Counted from the stretch's first letter, positions 1 to 7,301 are shown. The stretch: 23,289 bases of DNA from Anaerolineae bacterium (GCA_017303735.1 JAFLCF010000052.1:1-23289), one strand, 5' to 3'. Translations and numbers: made by a program. The notes: generated from the letters alone by a model not told the origin.

Positions 1-176
1 ATTTCAGCCGTGAGAATTTTGGTGGCACCCACGTTTGCAAAGCGTTTGGCAAAATCACGCCCGCATTCGTCCATGAGTTTGGGGTCGACTTGATGATTAA
101 CAAAACTATCTACTTTAAGAATTCCACCACCGAGCACTTTCCCCTCTTTTAAAATTCGTTCTTGTAACGCATTCAT
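1..176 (-). CDS. xpt: xanthine phosphoribosyltransferase, N-terminal part (cut by left edge)
   Basis: The first 58 codons are present; the rest lies beyond the left edge. The family transfers phosphoribose from PRPP to xanthine in cytoplasmic purine salvage. The visible protein begins [15 protein letters not shown] and continues through [15 protein letters not shown], which matches the conserved opening of Xpt proteins; the PRPP-binding loop would lie outside the window. The start ATG at 176 is preceded by GGAGG (positions 185-181 on the minus strand) at short spacing. I looked for a purine riboswitch in the 140 bases upstream, which commonly controls xpt in Firmicutes, and did not find its conserved core. 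Family assignment is good, but only a quarter to a third of the protein is visible. Confidence 0.85.
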   Translation of the reverse strand, partial: MNALQERILKEGKVLGGGILKVDSFVNHQVDPKLMDECGRDFAKRFANVGATKILTAE

Positions 177-318
177 TGAGCCTCCGATTGTCTGGACAGA
201 TTATGCGAGTGATTTTACAACCGGATGCTGAAAGTGGAAAGCCTGCACTGAGCCGAGTCGAAGTGAGGAAAGAAGTAATTCCAGTTACCCCCACAACCGT
301 TAATAATACGCACTATAG
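177..318. other. intergenic stretch, no gene seen
   Basis: It lies between the small membrane ORF and xpt. There is no convincing promoter with paired -35/-10 boxes, no purine riboswitch core and no terminator with a T-run. The plus-strand open frame that crosses it has no family resemblance and runs antisense to the small ORF. Confidence 0.4.
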
Positions 319-480
319 TCAGGTTTGTACCCAAAGCTCTTTAGTCCAGAGCTTCTCTGTAGCTCCCCGATCCCTAAAATCCTGCCAGCCCCACTCCCCT
401 GTATAGTAAAAACCAATTTCCAAAAGCACTACCACATTAAAAATTAATACACCAATCAATACTCCCCACTTATATCTCAT
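319..480 (-). CDS. putative 53-residue single-pass membrane peptide
   Basis: This short frame runs from ATG at 480 to TGA at 321-319. It encodes MRYKWGVLIGVLIF followed by further hydrophobic residues to about residue 25, giving one plausible membrane helix, then a Trp- and charge-rich tail ending WTKELWVQT. It starts 26 nt after the stop of the lipoprotein on the same strand, so both could share a transcript. The ribosome site is poor: AGGG lies only a few bases before the ATG. I recognise no family. The hydrophobic-then-charged arrangement argues for a real peptide, but chance cannot be excluded at this length. Confidence 0.45.
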   Translation of the reverse strand: MRYKWGVLIGVLIFNVVVLLEIGFYYTGEWGWQDFRDRGATEKLWTKELWVQT

Positions 481-506
481 TACCCTAACTATAGCAAAAT
501 CTTTGG

Positions 507-1319
507 CTAGTGCAAACCTCTTATCTTAAGACTAAAGTCATCAACCATAATCCTCACGGGATTTTTATTTTCATCAAGGATAAAAATATATCCGCTAAAG
601 TTTGTCTTTTCTAATTCGCTTACAGTTTTTCCTGCTGGACTCTTACTGGTTTTTAGAATTGCAACAGCAACTCTATTATCTCCCATACTTTCAGTATATA
701 CATATATATACATACCAAACAAACCTTTTCCTGTAGTTTGTTTATCACTAGTAGCAAAAGCTTCTACTAATTTACTATCTTCAAGTATTGCATCCTCAAC
801 TAATTTTGGGTCGCCTCCGTCTTTATCTATAGTTTTAGCAAGCTTATATAATGGGTTACCGCCAGGGAGTTTTTCTAGCTCATCCCACTGCCACTTCCAC
901 TCACCTGCAAAACCACCAACCCATTCGGCAATATGAGTATCTGGGTCTCCTTCTGGTGTGATAAATATTTTTCCATCAATATTTCTTATCTCAGCCTCGC
1001 CCGCCTCAAATCCCCACGCTTTGGGGTCTACTTTTGCCAGGTTTTCCGCTTTTATCTCGTCACTTGCGCCGGTTGCTTCCACTATTGTCATCACACCATT
1101 TGCATCCACAGTAAAGATGACCCCGCCCATAGTCACGGTCTCAGCTGATGGGGTGGCGGTGTAAGTTGGCGGAGCAAGAGTCTCTGTGGCAGTTGGCGGT
1201 AGCAAGGTGACAGTCACCTCGGAGGTGACTGTCACCTGTGGGGCGGGAGTCTCGTCCGCTGAAGAGGGCAGGCAAGCAGTAAGGGTGAAAGCGAGGAAAA
1301 GAAGGATTGATTTTTTCAT
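507..1319 (-). CDS. hypothetical lipoprotein with Thr/Pro-rich linker
   Basis: The protein has 270 residues and an N-terminal lipoprotein signal (MKKSILLFLAFTLTAC, lipobox LTAC, Cys16), so it should be anchored to the outer face of the membrane. Residues 17 to about 60 are a low-complexity Thr/Pro/Ala linker. The remainder is a soluble domain I do not recognise, with GGFAGEWKWQWDELEKL near the middle and GYIFILDENKNPVRIMV near the end. AGGGAGA precedes the ATG. Linker residues 28-38 (QVTVTSEVTVT) are encoded by a perfect 16-bp inverted repeat of the same family as two intergenic hairpins in this window, suggesting that a mobile hairpin landed in the frame. The C-terminal half is clearly more AT-rich than neighbouring genes. 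It lies downstream of the PIN/UPF0175 pair and upstream of a small membrane ORF. Function unknown. Confidence 0.8.
   Translation of the reverse strand: MKKSILLFLAFTLTACLPSSADETPAPQVTVTSEVTVTLLPPTATETLAPPTYTATPSAETVTMGGVIFTVDANGVMTIVEATGASDEIKAENLAKVDPKAWGFEAGEAEIRNIDGKIFITPEGDPDTHIAEWVGGFAGEWKWQWDELEKLPGGNPLYKLAKTIDKDGGDPKLVEDAILEDSKLVEAFATSDKQTTGKGLFGMYIYVYTESMGDNRVAVAILKTSKSPAGKTVSELEKTNFSGYIFILDENKNPVRIMVDDFSLKIRGLH
1205..1237. repeat. perfect 16-bp inverted repeat (GTGACAGTC family), in coding sequence
   Basis: Arms 1205-1220 and 1222-1237 are perfectly complementary around one unpaired base. It shares the core GTGACAGTC...GACTGTCAC with the hairpins at 5127-5166 and 7249-7281. It lies inside the lipoprotein gene, in the Thr-rich linker. 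Confidence 0.9.
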
Positions 1320-1338
1320 GTGGGTCTCCCTGATTATG

Positions 1339-1373
1339 CAGACCTCGGAGGTTTAAAAAACCTCCGAGGTCTG
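1339..1373. repeat. perfect 16-bp inverted repeat between TA pair and lipoprotein
   Basis: Arms 1339-1354 and 1358-1373 pair perfectly around an AAA loop. Each arm contains ACCTCGGAGGT, itself a palindrome, so alternative cruciform-like folds are possible. It sits 12 bp beyond the PIN toxin stop. There is no T-run after either arm, so it is a poor intrinsic terminator. Confidence 0.85.
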
Positions 1374-1384
1374 ACAACTACCAA

Positions 1385-1876
1385 TTACTCCCCAATTTCG
1401 GATAATATGCTTTTCATCAAATCGTCGGTAATATAAAAACCGGCTTCATCACGTAATTTATTCAAGATATCCTTAATGGATCGAAGCGTCCCACTTTGTT
1501 TGGCGCGGATCAAGACCCCAAGAATTCCTATCGGGTTTAACCCCATCGACTTTGCAACAGAACGTCCATCACGTTCATCCATCAAGATCAGGTCGGCTTT
1601 CAGTTGGAGGGCAAGGGCAATTGCTTCGGCTTCACCGTTGTCTAATTCGCGCCTTAAGGCAAGCGCAACTTGTTGATTTTCAACCTGTTCTTTGCGAAGC
1701 CAGCCTTCTAAAATTGCGCGGCGAATATTGTCTGTGCCAGGAAATTCCGATTCCAGACGCAATTCATCAATGACAGCCTGTGGGACGATCACTTCGCCAA
1801 ACTGCTGGTGTAATAGATCCAATTCCCCCACAATAGCCAGGTTCATGATCGGCGACGTATTGCTAACCACGAGCAT
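1385..1876 (-). CDS. DUF3368 PIN-domain toxin
   Basis: The 163-residue protein belongs to the DUF3368 branch of PIN domains, RNases that act as type II toxins. It shows the N-terminal strand MLVVSNTSP, the central acidic motif DNGEAEAIALAL and the later LILMDERDGRSVA motif, which together supply the metal-binding acidic residues. The first acidic position of classic PIN domains is Asn here (VSN), a variant I have seen in this branch. A C-terminal segment (residues about 125-160) follows the PIN core. Its start overlaps the end of the UPF0175 gene by 14 nt, the usual antitoxin-first arrangement with translational coupling. The RNA target cannot be told from the sequence. Confidence 0.88.
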   Translation of the reverse strand: MLVVSNTSPIMNLAIVGELDLLHQQFGEVIVPQAVIDELRLESEFPGTDNIRRAILEGWLRKEQVENQQVALALRRELDNGEAEAIALALQLKADLILMDERDGRSVAKSMGLNPIGILGVLIRAKQSGTLRSIKDILNKLRDEAGFYITDDLMKSILSEIGE

Positions 1877-2114
1877 AGGCTAAATCATCCTGAAAATCTT
1901 CCTGAGAATAGTGACGGGGTATGCCGCGTTTGCCAAGCAAAATGCCAAACTCATATTTTGTCATGTCACACAATTGACGCGCCTTGCCGAATGACAAAAT
2001 TCCCTGTGCGTACAGGGACACGGCGAGTTCGGTCAACATGCGCTGCTGGCGTTCGCCGCCCGGCAGACGCATGGCTTCTGCCACAGCATCGGGAATTTCC
2101 AGATGAATAGCCAT
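1863..2114 (-). CDS. UPF0175 family antitoxin
   Basis: This 83-residue protein carries the UPF0175 pattern: a short N-terminal strand (AIHLEIPDAV), a helical region with GILSFGKARQLCDMTKYEF resembling a helix-turn-helix or ribbon-helix-like DNA binder, then GKRGIPRHYSQEDFQDDL. UPF0175 proteins are paired with DUF3368 PIN toxins and are regarded as their antitoxins and likely autorepressors. The ATG at 2114 has AGGAG upstream at good spacing. The 3' end overlaps the toxin start by 14 nt. The gap to the divergent maf gene is under 100 bp, so the control region must be there. Confidence 0.87.
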   Translation of the reverse strand: MAIHLEIPDAVAEAMRLPGGERQQRMLTELAVSLYAQGILSFGKARQLCDMTKYEFGILLGKRGIPRHYSQEDFQDDLAYARG

Positions 2115-2190
2115 AATTTGCTCCTATGGCTATTATAGCGCAACAAAACTTCCCGCTTATCCCCATTTAATCCTTCAAAATTGACTGTGT

Positions 2191-2196
2191 TAGAAT
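2191..2196 (+). promoter_or_regulatory. candidate -10 box of maf (leaderless start)
   Basis: TAGAAT ends 7 nt before the GTG at 2204, and there is no Shine-Dalgarno sequence before that GTG. This suggests a transcript that begins at or near the start codon. No clear -35 box is present, so the call is tentative. Confidence 0.4.
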
Positions 2197-2203
2197 CTTG
2201 CGC

Positions 2204-2869
2204 GTGAATGACAAAATAAAGTTCGTGTTAGCGTCCAATTCGCCGCGTAGGAAGCAACTATTTGGCTTGGGCGGTTGGGATTTCACTGTGATCGTTGCTG
2301 ATATAGATGAAACGCCGTTCGAGGATGAGTCTCCGCGCGGTTATGTTCTCAGACTGGCACAAGCCAAGGCGTTGGCGATCCAGCCACGGGCGGAGTCAGA
2401 TGCGGTTATTCTCGGGTCAGATACCACGGTGGTGGATGGGAACGAAATCCTTGGCAAACCCGTCGATGAAGCAGATGCACGTCGTATCTTGAATCAGCTG
2501 CGCGGACGAGTCCATCAGGTGTATACGGCGATCGCGATTTTGCGCGGTGATAAGATCGTGACCGATCTTTCGATTACCGATGTGCCCATGCGCGATTATT
2601 CAGATGCAGAGATCGAAGCCTACATCCAAACTGGCGACCCGATGGATAAGGCGGGCGCATATGCCATTCAACATCCTGAGTTCAAACCGGTCTCTGTTTT
2701 GGAAGGCTGCCGCGCCAGTGTGATGGGGTTGCCCATGTGCCACGTGTTGCGAACCTTAAGTCAATTCGATATTGCTGCATCTGCCGATGTTCCCTCGGCA
2801 TGCCAATCTCTTTTACAGTATGATTGCAAGGTCTCATCCGCTGTGTTAAGCGGTGAGCTTGTCAATTAA
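2204..2869 (+). CDS. maf: Maf family nucleotide pyrophosphatase
   Basis: Maf proteins hydrolyse non-canonical or modified nucleoside triphosphates (dTTP, UTP and related) to monophosphates in the cytoplasm and affect septum formation. The N-terminal motif LASNSPRRKQL, the TVVDGNEILGKPVDEADA segment and the QTGDPMDKAGAYAIQ segment cover the conserved active-site positions. The product has about 221 residues; the last 30 or so (after CHVLRTL) look like a non-conserved tail. I prefer GTG 2204; TTG 2198 is in frame but has no ribosome site. It lies 18 bp upstream of the penicillin-binding protein gene, so the pair is probably cotranscribed, a cell-envelope and division context that fits Maf. Confidence 0.9.
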   Translation: MNDKIKFVLASNSPRRKQLFGLGGWDFTVIVADIDETPFEDESPRGYVLRLAQAKALAIQPRAESDAVILGSDTTVVDGNEILGKPVDEADARRILNQLRGRVHQVYTAIAILRGDKIVTDLSITDVPMRDYSDAEIEAYIQTGDPMDKAGAYAIQHPEFKPVSVLEGCRASVMGLPMCHVLRTLSQFDIAASADVPSACQSLLQYDCKVSSAVLSGELVN

Positions 2870-2887
2870 AGATCGAAAGGAAACGTA

Positions 2888-5119
2888 ATGAAGTCATTAC
2901 GCTGGATTCACTTTACACTGATTGCTCTGCTCATCGCCGGTTGTACATCTGCCGGAAATGGCGGAACCTCCATCTTTGCCACCGATATTCCTTTGCCAAC
3001 GCCGAAAGTGGAAAAAACGCCTGCACCGAATGTGGAAGCGGCAGTGACGGCATTCTTCGATGCGCTCAAAGCCGACGATTACGAAGTTATGTATGCCATG
3101 CTGGCGAAGTCCAGCCGCGATGCGCTGACTCTCGAGGACTTTTCCAAACGTTGGAACGATGCCCTCAACACCATGAGCGCCTCAAGCTTCGACGTTGCGA
3201 TTGTTTCTTCCACCCTCAGCCCGTTCAACGCTGAAGTTGGATACAGCATCACGTACAAAACCATTCTGGCTGGAGATATTCAACGCCAGATCGTTATGCG
3301 GCTTGTCAATGAAGACAATAGCTGGAAGGTCTTGTGGGATGATGCACTCATCTTGCCGGAACTGGCAGGTGGAAATCAACTCGCGATGGAATACAACATT
3401 CCAGCGCGCGGCGATATTTATGACCGTGCCGGCTTGCCGATCGTGACCCAGTCTGATGCTTTTGCTTTCGGCATTCAAACCGACGTGATCGATATTGATA
3501 TGATCAACGCTCTCACTGGGGAATTGGGACGCTTGTGTGGCTTCGACCCACTCTTCATTCAGGATCAGATCGATGCAGCGGGACCTGGCTGGTACCTGCC
3601 CATGTGCGAAGGGACTCGTGAAGAAGCTCAGCGTTTGCTCTCGATTAACCCGGGTGGGTTGGTGGTGCAGGAATATGAGTCGCGTTATTATTTTCGCGGC
3701 GGTTTGGCTCCGCAAGCGGTGGGGTATACCCAACTGATCTCGCCTGAACAATTAAATCAATACCGCAGGCTTGGGTACAAAGGCAGCGAACGGATCGGGC
3801 AGACGGGCATCGAAGCGTGGGCAGAAGATAACCTTGCTGGCAAGCACGGCGGCACCCTGCGCATTGTCGGACCAGATGGGCAGATCATTTCCACGCTGGG
3901 TCAGAGCAGCCCCGAGCCCGCCGATTCGATTTATCTGACGCTCGATAGCAATATGCAGTTTTATGCCCAGTCTGCCATTGAATTCTTCCGCGGCGCCATC
4001 GTCGTCATGGAAGTGGATACTGGACGCATTATTGCCATGGCATCGGGTCCTGATTTTGACCCGAACTATTTCGAATCGAATAACCCCAACAACCTCGCCT
4101 TGAGCGAGTTGATCAATGACGCGAGAACTCCGCTTCTTAACCGCGCCGCACAGGGACAATATCCGCTTGGTTCGGTGTTCAAGATCATCACGGCTGCGGC
4201 TGGCTTGGAAAGTGGTTTGTATCTCAAAGATACACCCTATGATTGTCAATATGAATTTACCGAAGTACAAGGCTTTACCCTAACCGACTGGACGTACACC
4301 AATTGTCAGGAAGCCATTGCCCGAGGTGAAGCCTGTAATACCGCAAGAACCCGACCCGGCGGATTGTTAACCCTACAAGAAGGGCTAATGCGCTCCTGCA
4401 ACCCGTATTTCTGGCATATTGGCAATGACCTTTACACCAATTGGCAGCGCCCGAATGACATCGCCAACATGGCACGCGGATTTGGTCTCGGCTCGCCGAC
4501 GGGCATTCAACAGATTCCAGAATTGCCAGGGCAGATCTCTAACCCTGCCACCCAAATCGATGCTGTCAATCAAGCCATTGGTCAGGGAGATATGCTAGTA
4601 ACGCCACTGCAGGTTGCGCGTTTCATTGCTGCAATTGCCAATGGCGGCACTTTGTATCGTCCGCAGATCGTTGAAAAAATTCAGCCTGTAGATGGCGAAC
4701 CCATTCTTACTTTCAAACCCGAAGCTAGTGGCGTGCTGCCCGTCCGCGCGGAAAATCTTGAGATCATTCGTGAAGCCATGTTCATGGTCACAGGTCCCAA
4801 TGGAACAGCTCGTGCTGATATTCGTGGCTTGCAGTTCAATGTGGCAGGTAAAACAGGTACAGCGGAATCCAGCAATGGGCTGCCACATGCCTGGTTTGCA
4901 GGTTTTACCGATAATGAAGAGAATACTGGCTTGCCAGATATTGCTATTGCTGTGATCGTTGAGAATATTGGGCAGGGTTCCGAATACGGTGTGCCGCTCT
5001 TCCGTGCTCTGGTCGAAGCCTATTATTATGGTGCTCCCCAACGTCAGTTTTATGATTGGGGGCAAATCGGTTTGCCGCCTTATACGCCCACTCCGCCCAG
5101 CAGCGGCATCATTCCATAA
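2888..5119 (+). CDS. class B penicillin-binding protein with lipoprotein signal
   Basis: This 743-residue peptidoglycan DD-transpeptidase cross-links stem peptides outside the membrane. After the signal (lipobox LIAGC, Cys19) comes a short Thr/Pro linker. Residues about 45-150 form an NTF2-like domain as in MecA/PBP2a-type proteins. A PBP dimerisation region follows from about 165 (PARGDIYDRAGLPI), and then the transpeptidase domain. The active-site motifs are all present: SVFK with Ser429 and Lys432, SCN at 503-505 and KTGT at 655-658. AAAGGA at 2876-2881 precedes the ATG. The membrane anchor appears to be a lipid on Cys19 rather than the usual N-terminal helix. A Pro-rich tail ends the protein. 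It follows maf closely and precedes rsgA. Confidence 0.93.
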   Translation: MKSLRWIHFTLIALLIAGCTSAGNGGTSIFATDIPLPTPKVEKTPAPNVEAAVTAFFDALKADDYEVMYAMLAKSSRDALTLEDFSKRWNDALNTMSASSFDVAIVSSTLSPFNAEVGYSITYKTILAGDIQRQIVMRLVNEDNSWKVLWDDALILPELAGGNQLAMEYNIPARGDIYDRAGLPIVTQSDAFAFGIQTDVIDIDMINALTGELGRLCGFDPLFIQDQIDAAGPGWYLPMCEGTREEAQRLLSINPGGLVVQEYESRYYFRGGLAPQAVGYTQLISPEQLNQYRRLGYKGSERIGQTGIEAWAEDNLAGKHGGTLRIVGPDGQIISTLGQSSPEPADSIYLTLDSNMQFYAQSAIEFFRGAIVVMEVDTGRIIAMASGPDFDPNYFESNNPNNLALSELINDARTPLLNRAAQGQYPLGSVFKIITAAAGLESGLYLKDTPYDCQYEFTEVQGFTLTDWTYTNCQEAIARGEACNTARTRPGGLLTLQEGLMRSCNPYFWHIGNDLYTNWQRPNDIANMARGFGLGSPTGIQQIPELPGQISNPATQIDAVNQAIGQGDMLVTPLQVARFIAAIANGGTLYRPQIVEKIQPVDGEPILTFKPEASGVLPVRAENLEIIREAMFMVTGPNGTARADIRGLQFNVAGKTGTAESSNGLPHAWFAGFTDNEENTGLPDIAIAVIVENIGQGSEYGVPLFRALVEAYYYGAPQRQFYDWGQIGLPPYTPTPPSSGIIP

Positions 5120-5126
5120 CTTATAG

Positions 5127-5166
5127 AAGTGACAGTCATGGCGCTTTGGCGCCATGACTGTCACTT
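5127..5166. repeat. perfect 18-bp hairpin (GTGACAGTC family)
   Basis: Arms 5127-5144 and 5149-5166 pair perfectly around TTTG. It fills most of the gap between the penicillin-binding protein and rsgA, and its 3' arm ends inside or next to the rsgA ribosome site (AAGGA 5167-5171). There is no T-run after it, so termination is unlikely, but it could restrict access to the rsgA start. Confidence 0.9.
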
Positions 5167-5177
5167 AAGGAAATCAA

Positions 5178-6095
5178 TTGCCAGAAACAAACACAAAACA
5201 AGGTCTGATCACCAAAGCCCAATCCGGTTTCTTTTGGGTGGAAATGGATACCGCCGGGGAGGGCGTTATTGTTTGTCAACTGCGCGGCAAACTCAAGCAA
5301 GGCAAAGCCAAAGGCGACATCGCCGCATTGGGTGACCGCGTAGTGATCACCGTTTTGGATGACGGTTCCGGCGTGATCGAATCTGTCGAAGAACGGAAAC
5401 AGCTCATCGCGCGGCTCGATCCGCGCCCGGGCGGGGTCTATCAACAGGTGCTTTTAGCTAATCCCGATCAGGCGGTCTTCGTCTTTGCTTGCGCGAATCC
5501 GAATCCAAAATTAAGAATGCTGGATAGGTTTTTGGTCATTGCTGAAAAACAAAGAATTCCCGTTGTGATCGTGGCGAACAAGATCGACCTGGTTGAAAAC
5601 CCCAAAGATAGTTTTGGAATGTATGAGTCGATTGGCTACCGCGTGATCTACACATCCACAAAAAATGAGACCGGGCTTGAAGAACTGCGAACCCAATTGC
5701 AAAAGAAGGTCAGTGCATTTGCCGGACCCAGCGGTGTGGGAAAGTCTAGCCTACTCAATGCGCTTCAGCCTGGGCTTGGGCTTGCCGTGAATGAGATCAG
5801 CTCTGCCATGAATAAGGGACGGCATACCACAGTGTCACGTCAGCTTTTTCCGCTTGCGGGCGGCGGCTATGTTGCCGACACCCCCGGCTGGAAATCGCTC
5901 GGTTTGTGGGATACCGAACCCGAAGAGATCGACGCCTATTTCCCTGAACTGCGCGGCTTGGTGGAAAATTGTCAATTCAGCGATTGCACACATCAACATG
6001 AACCGGGTTGTGCTGTGCTGGCGGCATTGAAAGCGGGAACGATCCACGCGGAACGATATGAGTCATTTGTTCGATTGCGCTCTGGCAAAGAGTAA
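5178..6095 (+). CDS. rsgA: ribosome small subunit-dependent GTPase RsgA
   Basis: RsgA is a circularly permuted GTPase that acts late in 30S subunit maturation. The 305-residue protein has an N-terminal OB-fold (residues about 10-75) and then the permuted motifs in the expected order: NKID (134-137, G4), GPSGVGKS (183-190, G1/Walker A) and DTPG (234-237, G3). The C-terminal zinc-binding knuckle is Cys265, Cys270, His272 and Cys278. The start is TTG at 5178, chosen because AAGGA lies at 5167-5171 and no better start precedes the OB-fold. The gene follows an 18-bp hairpin that touches its ribosome site. All key motifs are intact. Confidence 0.96.
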   Translation: MPETNTKQGLITKAQSGFFWVEMDTAGEGVIVCQLRGKLKQGKAKGDIAALGDRVVITVLDDGSGVIESVEERKQLIARLDPRPGGVYQQVLLANPDQAVFVFACANPNPKLRMLDRFLVIAEKQRIPVVIVANKIDLVENPKDSFGMYESIGYRVIYTSTKNETGLEELRTQLQKKVSAFAGPSGVGKSSLLNALQPGLGLAVNEISSAMNKGRHTTVSRQLFPLAGGGYVADTPGWKSLGLWDTEPEEIDAYFPELRGLVENCQFSDCTHQHEPGCAVLAALKAGTIHAERYESFVRLRSGKE

Positions 6096-6102
6096 CGTAA
6101 CG

Positions 6103-6141
6103 CGTGATGCATAAAAAAGCATGAATTATGTATCACGTTTT
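6103..6141 (+). terminator. probable terminator after rsgA
   Basis: Stem 6103-6113 pairs with 6127-6137 (11 bp including one G-T pair) and is followed by TTTT at 6138-6141. It lies just beyond the rsgA stop. The stem is AT-rich and the T-run is short, so termination is moderate at best. Confidence 0.5.
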
Positions 6142-6185
6142 ACTCTTCACATAAAAAGTGAAATATGAAGAACAATTCCCGCAAT

Positions 6186-6234
6186 TGACACCTGAAACTT
6201 GACACTTTCCCCCTGACCCCTGATACTTGAAACC
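6186..6234 (+). repeat. seven heptanucleotide units before holB
   Basis: Exactly seven consecutive 7-nt units fill this stretch. Most follow TGANACY (for example TGACACC, TGAAACT, TGATACT, TGAAACC); the fourth unit, TTCCCCC, is divergent. The array ends one base before the holB ATG at 6236 and occupies the place of a Shine-Dalgarno sequence, which is absent. Confidence 0.8.
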
Positions 6235-6235
6235 A

Positions 6236-7240
6236 ATGGATAACTGGAACCTTCTCGGGCACGACTGGGCTGTGGATATGCTGCGCCGCCATGTGGTGCG
6301 TGGTGAAACCCGCCATGCCTATCTTTTTGCTGGCGCCCCCGGCTTGGGTCGGCGGACATTGGCTATTCGCTTCGCACAAGCCTTGAATTGCGAGAAACCC
6401 GTTGCGCCGGGTGAGCCATGCTTTAACTGCCGAACCTGCAAACAGATCGAAGCCATGCAGCACCCCGACCTGGCGATCATTCAAGCGGTTGACGATGAGG
6501 GGAATTCAAAAGACGGCGGCACATTGAAGGTGGACCAGATCCGCGAAGTGCAGCGGACATTAAACCTCAAACCGTATCAATCTCCATATCGGATTGCTAT
6601 GTTCCTGCGTTTTCAAGAAGCCAATGACAACGCCGCGAACGCCCTGCTCAAAACCTTGGAAGAAGCCCCCGCGCATGCTATTTTGCTTTTAACTGCCGAT
6701 ACACCTGAACAGTTATTACCGACCATCAACTCGCGTTGTGAGATCTTGCGTCTGCGACCTCTGCCGCTTGAAGCCATCGTAGCCGATCTGCTCGAACGCG
6801 GCATGGATGAAGACCGCGCTCGTTTGCTGGCTCATATCTCTGGTGGTCGCCCCGGCTTTGCCCGCCGCCTCATGGATGATGCTGCACTGCTCGAAAAACG
6901 CGACGAACGGCTCAACGATTTGCAAACCCTTCTGCCCACCTCGCGGGTGGAAAAATTTTCCTATGCCGAGAAACTCGCCAAAGATAAAGATGCCATGCGT
7001 CAGACGATTCTCGTCTGGCTCTCGTACTGGCGTGACGTGCTCCTGCGTGTGGCTGGGGCAGAGACACCCCTCATTAACATCGATCGCAACATGGAGATCG
7101 AATTCCTCGCCGGGCGGTTGGATCTATCTACTGCAAGAAAAGTAGTCAGCGAACACGAATCTGTGCTGGAGAAGATGGACAGAAATGTCAATTCGAGATT
7201 GCTGGCGGAAGTGTTATTGATGGATCTGCCGAAGCTGTAA
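6236..7240 (+). CDS. holB: DNA polymerase III delta prime subunit (clamp loader)
   Basis: This protein is a non-motor subunit of the clamp loader that places the sliding clamp on DNA. The 334-residue protein has an AAA+ module with a four-cysteine zinc knuckle (Cys52, Cys62, Cys65, Cys68) and the conserved INSRC motif that supplies the arginine finger. The Walker A loop is GAPGLGRRT (33-41): the invariant lysine of an active ATPase is Arg, which fits a delta prime rather than a gamma/tau (DnaX) subunit. A helical C-terminal domain follows. I prefer ATG 6236 over the upstream TTG 6227 because the protein then begins MDNWNLLGHDWAV, the expected opening. No ribosome site is visible; a heptamer array lies directly upstream. 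Confidence 0.88.
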   Translation: MDNWNLLGHDWAVDMLRRHVVRGETRHAYLFAGAPGLGRRTLAIRFAQALNCEKPVAPGEPCFNCRTCKQIEAMQHPDLAIIQAVDDEGNSKDGGTLKVDQIREVQRTLNLKPYQSPYRIAMFLRFQEANDNAANALLKTLEEAPAHAILLLTADTPEQLLPTINSRCEILRLRPLPLEAIVADLLERGMDEDRARLLAHISGGRPGFARRLMDDAALLEKRDERLNDLQTLLPTSRVEKFSYAEKLAKDKDAMRQTILVWLSYWRDVLLRVAGAETPLINIDRNMEIEFLAGRLDLSTARKVVSEHESVLEKMDRNVNSRLLAEVLLMDLPKL

Positions 7241-7248
7241 GAATTTCA

Positions 7249-7281
7249 ACGTGACAGTCCCCTCTAAGGTGACTGTCACGT
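7249..7281. repeat. hairpin of the GTGACAGTC family after holB
   Basis: Arms 7249-7263 and 7267-7281 form a 15-bp stem with one mismatch. It shares nine core bases on each side with the elements at 1205 and 5127. It is followed by TAATTTTA, so weak termination after holB is possible. Confidence 0.85.
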
Positions 7282-7301
7282 AATTTTACTGGAGGCAGGA
7301 A

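Noticed and set aside
301..320. Sequence resembling a T7 RNA polymerase promoter (TAATACG...CACTATAG)
   Set aside because: Three bases of the 17-bp core (ACT) are missing, and the position is inside a minus-strand ORF. Chance resemblance.
177..330. Purine riboswitch upstream of xpt
   Set aside because: The conserved three-way-junction bases of the purine aptamer cannot be found on the minus strand.
176..406. 76-residue plus-strand open frame
   Set aside because: No ribosome site, no family resemblance, low-complexity composition, and antisense to a better small ORF and the xpt leader.
1339..1373. Intrinsic terminator of the PIN/UPF0175 operon
   Set aside because: The stem is perfect, but no T-run follows on either strand. 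Kept only as an inverted repeat.
3182..3751. 189-residue minus-strand open frame antisense to the penicillin-binding protein
   Set aside because: It overlaps a gene with complete catalytic motifs and shows no domain. It is a shadow frame of GC-biased coding sequence, like the one at 4595-5164.
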